From Coprinellus micaceus (taxonomy: Eukaryota > Basidiomycota > Agaricomycetes > Agaricales > Psathyrellaceae), in NCBI GenBank assembly GCA_951394405.1, contig OX596340.1, positions 992,001-1,056,000 on the forward strand: a stretch of 64,000 bases of DNA, written 5' to 3'. Below the pieces are notes generated by a model. The model worked only from the letters and a program-made list of their open reading frames with translations, ran no database searches and was not told where the DNA came from. The translations under genes were made by a program, and so were the position numbers. Shown here piece after piece: positions 58,475 through 64,000 of the stretch (within the stretch, counting starts at the first letter, position 1; every line of letters starts with the position of its first letter).

Positions 58475-60649
58475 AAGCTTGGGCTAACACGTCTGGCCTG
58501 TGGAAGCAAGGAAGTGGGGTGCCGTCACTGAGGCATCCCTCCCCTACCAGCCGGCTTATATTGGGTCACAGGCCATCGTGCGCGGTGCAAGGTTCGATTC
58601 AGTAGTTGGTGTTCGCGCAAAGTCTCTAGGAAATGGCGCCATGGATAAGGCACCATGGAGTCTGCCTTTTTATAGGTTACGATTCGCATCGTGGAAATAG
58701 AAGTCAGCTATGGATAGGTCGAGGATACGTGAATCTAGAGAAGCTTACCTGGAAGGTGATGTATGTTGACTAGTTCTTGGGGTCAACGACGACGGTGTAC
58801 GCTTCTTATTCTTTGAAGAGGTACCAGCCCGAAGGAGACTTTGGACAAGTATGGCTTTTGGTAAATGGCGTTGGCTACAAATGAGCTATTGGCCCCGTGC
58901 AGTGAGTGGTGGAGGCTTTTCGCAGAGCCTGTCAAATCCGTTTCAGTCTGTCGGATGCCTCTCCGGCTGCCAGTGGGCAAGCTGTGAGGGGAGGTAGACC
59001 TCAGCACGCATTGGAGTGCACAGAAAAAAGGAGAGAACGCCGCCATTTTTTAGACGAGGCCGCCAAAGCTGCGGTTCATGGAATATTGGGCGAATATTAT
59101 TGCGGTCCACCCGGGCGCTCGAGGTAAGTAGTTCGCGATATCGGAGCTGCTCAATTCACCTGACCTGCGGTAACCCTGCAAAGGCCATTTGCACATTGAT
59201 TGGATTAAGATGTGCTTGATTGTAGTTGCCAGTTATGTGAAGAAGCTCGAACCACATAAGGTGCTGCTGTACGATGCTATCGACCGGTGCGCTTGATAGA
59301 AATTAGCGTTAGCAGCAGACAAACACAGTCCACTACAAACGACGCGTTCACATACCTCGAAGATTATGAGGTCACTAGGCAGGAGACCTTTGCCAGTACG
59401 AGCCATTTGTTTTCCGAGCGTCTTAAAGATAAGCTTGGCCCAAAACTCGAGTTAGGTTTCGGTCGATGTAGTGCAGCCTACAAGTAGCTACATCCGTGTG
59501 GAGTAAGAGGAACCGAAAGAGTAGCGCAGCGACGATGAACGAAGGAGAGACTCAAAGCGTCCCCACTCAGAGCAACGCGGTCACGTTCACGCTGAGTTTT
59601 AAAGTATGTATTCGTTTCCCGCCCGGCAGCCCGCGATTTGGCTGGCGATTGGAAACCGATCTTAACTTGTTCTATCCCAGTCTACGGTCTACCTCCTGCT
59701 AACGCTGACAGGGTCACTCGGTGCATTGAAGCGACACCCCTTCTCCATAGTGCAAGCGTGTAACGGGGTATGCTCCCCTACACCCTTGCTTTCCAGAAAA
59801 AGCCTCCACATCCCTGTGACCTGTCCGCCATGTATCATACCGACTTGAGCTGGGAGCACCAAGAACATCAGGTATCGGTGTATGCCAACTGGGACATCGC
59901 TCAGCCCCCGCTCATCCTCCGGCAATCTCAAGCGATCTATTACCCATAATTCATCACTCCTGACATACATATCTTCTGGATTTACACTTCCTGGGTGGAT
60001 GTGGGGGACCCACATCCGTGGATAAGATGAGGGAGGGAGGCGGCGTCAGCGGCGCGCGAAGATCCACCGTGTTTGGTCGGCGGCCCCGACACCAAACACG
60101 ATCCCTTTCGAGCGTTTGGTGAGGGACGCGTACCCTCATCCCATCCCCACTTCATCGAGGAGGGCCTTGTTACTCCTCTCGAGTGGTTTTCGGGCGCGAC
60201 TTTTTTGACGCCCTCCACTCCCGCCCTCCACCAGCGCCTACGCATGGCCATCAGGTCTGGCAAGCTCCGGGCTGATGGTCTCTGGGCGTTCCGGCCAGCA
60301 AGCTGGCCCAGGCAAACCCACGTATTCAAATTAAGCACGACGTACGCACCACCGGCGAGAGACCGCCGGAGGACCTATCTTATCGAGGATTTCTGAAATT
60401 CACGCCGTGGAAGGAAACCAATGGTCACTATTTTCGCTTCCTAAGTTTGCACCCCACTGACGAGCCCTTACAGAGCACTTGTACTTCTTTGAAGACAATC
60501 GCGAGGTGCTACTTGACGCGTCAGCTTGAATTGGCCTGGCCCAAATACTTGTTTGGATCCAAAGGCGTCGACAACCACGTGGCCCGATTTGGCCTATGCT
60601 CCTGTCCTTCTACCGTCAGGTCAAGCATGCAAGAGCAACGATTCCGACC
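58475..60649. other. 2.2-kb gene-free interval
   Basis: Largest stretch here without a supported gene. All open frames are under about 110 codons, on both strands, and show no recognisable domain; the longest (60073-60396) is Pro/Arg-rich. A strong hairpin lies at 60068-60100. It may contain decayed sequence I cannot identify. Confidence 0.4.
60068..60100. repeat. long hairpin in the gene-free interval
   Basis: CGTGTTTGG (60068-60076) pairs with CCAAACACG (60092-60100). Interior CGG...CCG extends the stem with a 2-nt bulge. Confidence 0.55.
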
Positions 60650-62654
60650 ATGAATAGCTCGAAACTGACGGTGCTGGTCCCCTCTACGGCCTATACCCTG
60701 GCCTACACACTCCCTTTACTCCTCATCTCCTCCCTGCTCATCTTTGCAGGCTCATTCCTGACCCTCGACCGCACTCGCTCATTTCCACCATCGGAGGAAT
60801 ATTCCACACTACCAGGGGCGTTTGATGGGAAGACCAAGAAGCGTAGATTTAGCTGGAGGCTGGGAGGGGGCGTTGGGGGGTTAGCTCTTGGATATGCGTT
60901 CGGGATTCACCTTTCGACCTTCTTGTCCCTCTTGATCCCGGCAACGACGTCGTCTTCACCGCTCTCGCCCAAGTCATTTATCGCCGTCTGGGTATTGTGC
61001 TGTATACCCACGACTGCTCTTGGAGGGCTAAGACGACATGCTGCCCTCCTATTTGCCGGTATCGGTGGTGGAATAGCTATCTCCCTGGGACTCTCCATTA
61101 TCCTTCACCCCTCCCTCCTCCCACGTCAAGTCCTCTTCGGGATCTTCACACTCCTCCTCACCAGTCTGCTCCTCGCGGCATCTCTCGTCCCCCGTCTCAC
61201 CTTCATCCTTCGCCCAATCCTCCGCGTCTCGTCTTCATCTCTGGGCTCCCTCGGGCTCATTATCTCCATCGCATTGCTCTCACCATCACGCGTGATGGGC
61301 TGGGCGAACGCCTGGGAGCGTCTCTGGCTTCCGAACGGCGACCCCGCAGAGTGGGGCACGGGCAAGGAGAAGGGGCTCAGCGCAGCTTGGGCTATCCTTT
61401 GGGTACTGGGGATCGCGTCAGACTGGGCTCTAAGGCGGTGGGTGGGCGAGTGTCCTGATGAGGTGCGCGAATGCCTCTGTTTAGTCGGTTGCCATGCTAA
61501 TAGTCTGGTAGAAATGGGATAGTTATCTGTCCAAGTTCATGTCAGATCCTCCCAACCGCCCAGACAGAGCAGGGAACTTCCAGCCCCTCCAATCCTGGTG
61601 GGACAGGCACTTCAACCCCAAGCCCCGCAAGGCAGACGACCTCGACTCCATGATCTTCCCCGCCGAAAAGGCCTTCCCCGATCCTCCGGGAGGCATGCCC
61701 GATGCTCTCTACTCCGTCCCGCCTCCCAAGCCCGTCAGTCCAAAGTTCAAGAAAAAGCGGGATAGCACACGCTCTGCTAACTTGGACGCAGAGATCGACA
61801 TCCCCAATGGTCCTGCGTTCCTTCGCAAGAAGACCTCGACGAAGGAGAGGTGGAAATGCAGGGTGGAGAGGAGGCGGAAGAAGCCGATCAAGTTTGGAGC
61901 GGTCGAGGAGTTGAGCTCGAGCGATGATGAGGGTAGCGAGCCAGAGAAAGGAGGTAACGCCCTGGTGTTAAATTTGGGAGCGGGAGTCGAGAAGGACGAC
62001 CGCGACGAGAAGGGCCAGGTCAAGCGCCCCCTCGTCGTTGCCAACCCACCATCCTACTCCTCCGACGTCTCCTCCGCTCCTACACTCGTTGACGGACGTC
62101 GAACCGCGTCCCGCCCGCCGATCATCCAAACGCCGAAGGCTTCCAAACTACGGGACGATAGCGTGGACATCGACTACGACAAAGAACTCGAACGCCTTCA
62201 AGCGCGACTCGGGTCAAGGGAGTTTCCCACGTACTCTGACGACGAGGACATCGGCACCAAATCCAGGTCCAAGACGGCCCCGAATACCATCTCTACCTTC
62301 GTCGAAGCACCCGCGTCAACGACATGGAGCCCGGCCTTCCTCCATCACCACCAGAGCCAAGGCACCATATCCAAAGTGCGCAGCGTCGAGGACAAGGAAA
62401 ACGACAGGGCGAGTCCGATGGTGGTGCCCCCAATACCTGGCGCCGTCCCACTCCCCGCTACCCCATCCTTGATACGCGCAATTGACCGGATTGCCGTGGC
62501 CCAGAAGGATGCGTTTGGGGCTCGATCATCCGAGTTGTACCCATCACCTCCGGACGCTGAGGCTGGGTTACCTCAAAAGGGTGGGCAGAGGGGGACGTCA
62601 CCCAGGCGATGGGATGACTTTTGGAGAGAGGTTGGTGCGAAGGCTCAGGATTAA
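60650..62654 (+). CDS. DUF4203 (TMEM198-like) membrane protein with long disordered tail
   Basis: Two exons, 60650-61462 and 61512-62654 (intron 49 nt), give 651 residues. Seven or so hydrophobic helices fill the first 260 residues (YTLAYTLPLLLISSLLIFAG, GGLALGYAFGIHLSTFLSLL, FIAVWVLCCIPTTALGGLRR, LLFAGIGGGIAISLGLSIIL, VLFGIFTLLLTSLLLAASLV, LGSLGLIISIALLS, LSAAWAILWVLGIASDWALR), the DUF4203/TMEM198 layout. After the last helix come CPDE|KWDSYLSKFM and about 370 residues rich in Ser, Pro and charged residues, probably cytosolic, with basic clusters (KFKKKRDS, RRRKKPIKF) and DDEGSEPEKG. Function in fungi is unknown; TMEM198 in animals is linked to Wnt signalling. The intron joins GAG|AAA in phase 0. 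TAA at 62652-62654. Confidence 0.78.
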
Positions 62655-63901
62655 GAGCCCGGGTTCCCCAGCTTCTACCCACACCGTTTTTCCACCCCCA
62701 CCCTTCCTGTTCACCCCCTTTTTTTTGGTTTGATGTTACCTCTGGATACCCTAATCTCCTTGAACTCTGTCTGCGTTCCGGATACCCACACCCTCTCCCG
62801 TTACCCCGAGCCAATCGACCTTGTTGTGCATCTTTATTCTCCTTTTTGTGCGCTCTTTTTGTAGCTACGACCTGTAACGATCTCCCTCATGACCTTCACA
62901 ATGACGACCTTTACGACGAATGTTGAGACTTTCCCTGTTGTACATAGTGCCATAGGTTAGGGCCAGGGTCGCGTCGTGTTGTGTATCTGCGACATCCCCG
63001 TCGCCCTTCCTTACCCTTTTTTCTCATCAATCACGACTCAGACTCCAGTTGACTGACCCCCTGCAGGGTACCACAACGATTCTCGAGTTTACCTGGAGCT
63101 CGCTGCGCGCTTGCTCCGTCTTGTTCCTGACCTGATTCCGGAGGGTGGCGCGAAACGTGGTGAGTGATCGGAACCCAAGAATTCGTCATGACTGACTCCT
63201 CGCTGCGGCATCCCCGTTTCAATGATGGATGCAGGCGCAGGCCTTTGTGCCAAGGTCCCGGGTGCACTGCGGACGCAGCCTTTCCGTGCGCTGATTACAT
63301 CCAAGGTTCCAGAATTGTACGATCCCGGCCTATTGACATTGCAGCTTGAGAACAAGGGGTCTTAGAGCCCTAATCCTTTGTCTTTCAGTCCGATTCCCCT
63401 CCTTTCGTGGGGTGAATCCACCATTGAGGCAGGTATCATCAGAAGGTTGGCGCTTAGCTCAGCCTGCCTGACTGATAGGCGCCCAACTCGATCACTCGGC
63501 AAACCGGCTTCGGGGCAAGGAGGGTTTGTGTCATCGTCTTTGTCATCTCTCTCCGCAACCCTCGCAGTTCGCACTTTTACATCCAAACGAGGTTCGGCAG
63601 CGAAGGCAGACGAGTCATCCAAGGGGCCTCAGCCCCTTGATAATTGAGTACCAAGATTGGCAATCCTCAACACAATACACCGTGCCGGGGCCGTCGTCAC
63701 TGGTCCGAAAGCACCAAATACGAACAGGTTTGATATTCGTCAACCACATATAGCCGATATTCTACCTTGGACCCCAACATCTACCTTGAACCCATTCCCC
63801 AGCGCCTGCGGCCGTTGGATCTGCTAAACTACTGCTCTCTTGCTAGCCCAACCCCCCCCCCCCCCCCCCCGAACACCGGACCCCATCTCCCTCGGCTCAG
63901 A
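62655..63901. other. intergenic region with poly-C tract
   Basis: 1.25 kb with only short frames; the presumed 3' UTR of the DUF4203 gene and the 5' flank of the next gene. Ends with the C run at 63853-63870. Confidence 0.45.
63853..63870 (+). repeat. run of 18 C
   Basis: Uninterrupted homopolymer starting 49 bp before the ATG at 63902. Prone to slippage and to sequencing-length errors. Confidence 0.85.
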
Positions 63902-64000
63902 ATGTCAGCCTCTCACATAAACCAAGACGACTCCCTCTATCAATTCAGATCCGAGCTAGTTGCAGAGGGGTACCTGCACGACGGCGACTCCATAGGGACG
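63902..64000 (+). CDS. 5' end of a probable second Sec14-like gene (runs off the window)
   Basis: 33 open codons from ATG 63902: MSASHINQDDSLYQFRSELV and AEGYLHDGDSIGT. FR-EL-AEG followed by an acidic G-x-D stretch is how many fungal Sec14 proteins begin just before the CRAL-TRIO N domain (DxTLLRFLRARKF). The match is short, so this is a guess supported by position and residue pattern only. The gene continues past 64000. Confidence 0.4.
   Translation, partial: MSASHINQDDSLYQFRSELVAEGYLHDGDSIGT

Noticed and set aside
58591..58600. GGTTCGATTC resembling a tRNA T-loop (B box)
   Set aside because: No matching A box, anticodon arm or acceptor stem could be folded around it.
60073..60396. 107-residue frame in the gene-free interval
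   Set aside because: Pro/Arg-rich, no homologous feature, overlaps a strong inverted repeat; left as unsupported.
1..64000. CRISPR arrays, rRNA, prokaryotic operons, secondary-metabolite clusters
   Set aside because: None seen: no regular direct repeats with spacers, no rRNA-like tracts, and no polyketide synthase, peptide synthetase or terpene cyclase signatures (the squalene-synthase-fold protein at 50.5 kb is the NDUFAF6 assembly factor).

Overview
The window reads as nuclear DNA of a filamentous basidiomycete, most likely an Agaricomycete. Genes sit close together on both strands. Most are cut by many phase-variable introns of about 50-60 nt with GT(R)NGN...YAG ends. Several proteins are recognisably fungal or basidiomycete: a proline-rich Scc2/Mis4 like Coprinus Rad9, an expanded F-box-like family, Vts1, and Dal5-type MFS carriers. 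I found no rRNA, no tRNA, no CRISPR array and no prokaryotic operon structure. This is an inference from gene content and intron style; no taxonomic marker is present.

Layout. 0-18 kb: the 3' end of an unrecognised gene, a DEAH helicase (DHR2/DHX33 type) divergent from the cohesin loader SCC2, a Sec14-like lipid-transfer protein, an F-box-like pair (one frameshifted, one intact), and a SET-MYND methyltransferase. 18-34 kb: a DUF4436-like membrane protein, a Der1/derlin ERAD protein, the SAM-domain RNA binder VTS1, an unrecognised nuclear-looking protein, a patatin phospholipase with a duplicated N-terminal module, a MITE-like element with inverted ends and a 10-bp direct repeat, and a GPALPP/DUF3752 protein. 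34-46 kb: an F-box relic, RAD50, a hemerythrin-like protein, two more intact F-box-like genes and another relic. 46-52 kb: three nuclear genes for mitochondrial biogenesis (uL29m, SDHAF1, NDUFAF6) around a single-pass membrane protein. 52-64 kb: a large F-box-like protein, an MFS anion carrier with two microexons, a 2.2-kb gene-free stretch, a DUF4203 (TMEM198-like) membrane protein, and the first codons of a probable second Sec14-like gene behind a run of 18 C.

How genes relate. SCC2 and RAD50 act in chromosome cohesion and break repair and share an identical 15-nt string just upstream of their starts. The intact RRRS-type F-box-like genes share a last-exon tail that is not part of the F-box/LRR body. 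Two unrelated proteins (patatin and the 48.6-kb membrane protein) each carry an internal tandem duplication in which intron position and phase are conserved between the two copies. The rest is ordinary housekeeping gene content. All exon boundaries were derived by eye from splice signals and reading frame, with no transcript data.
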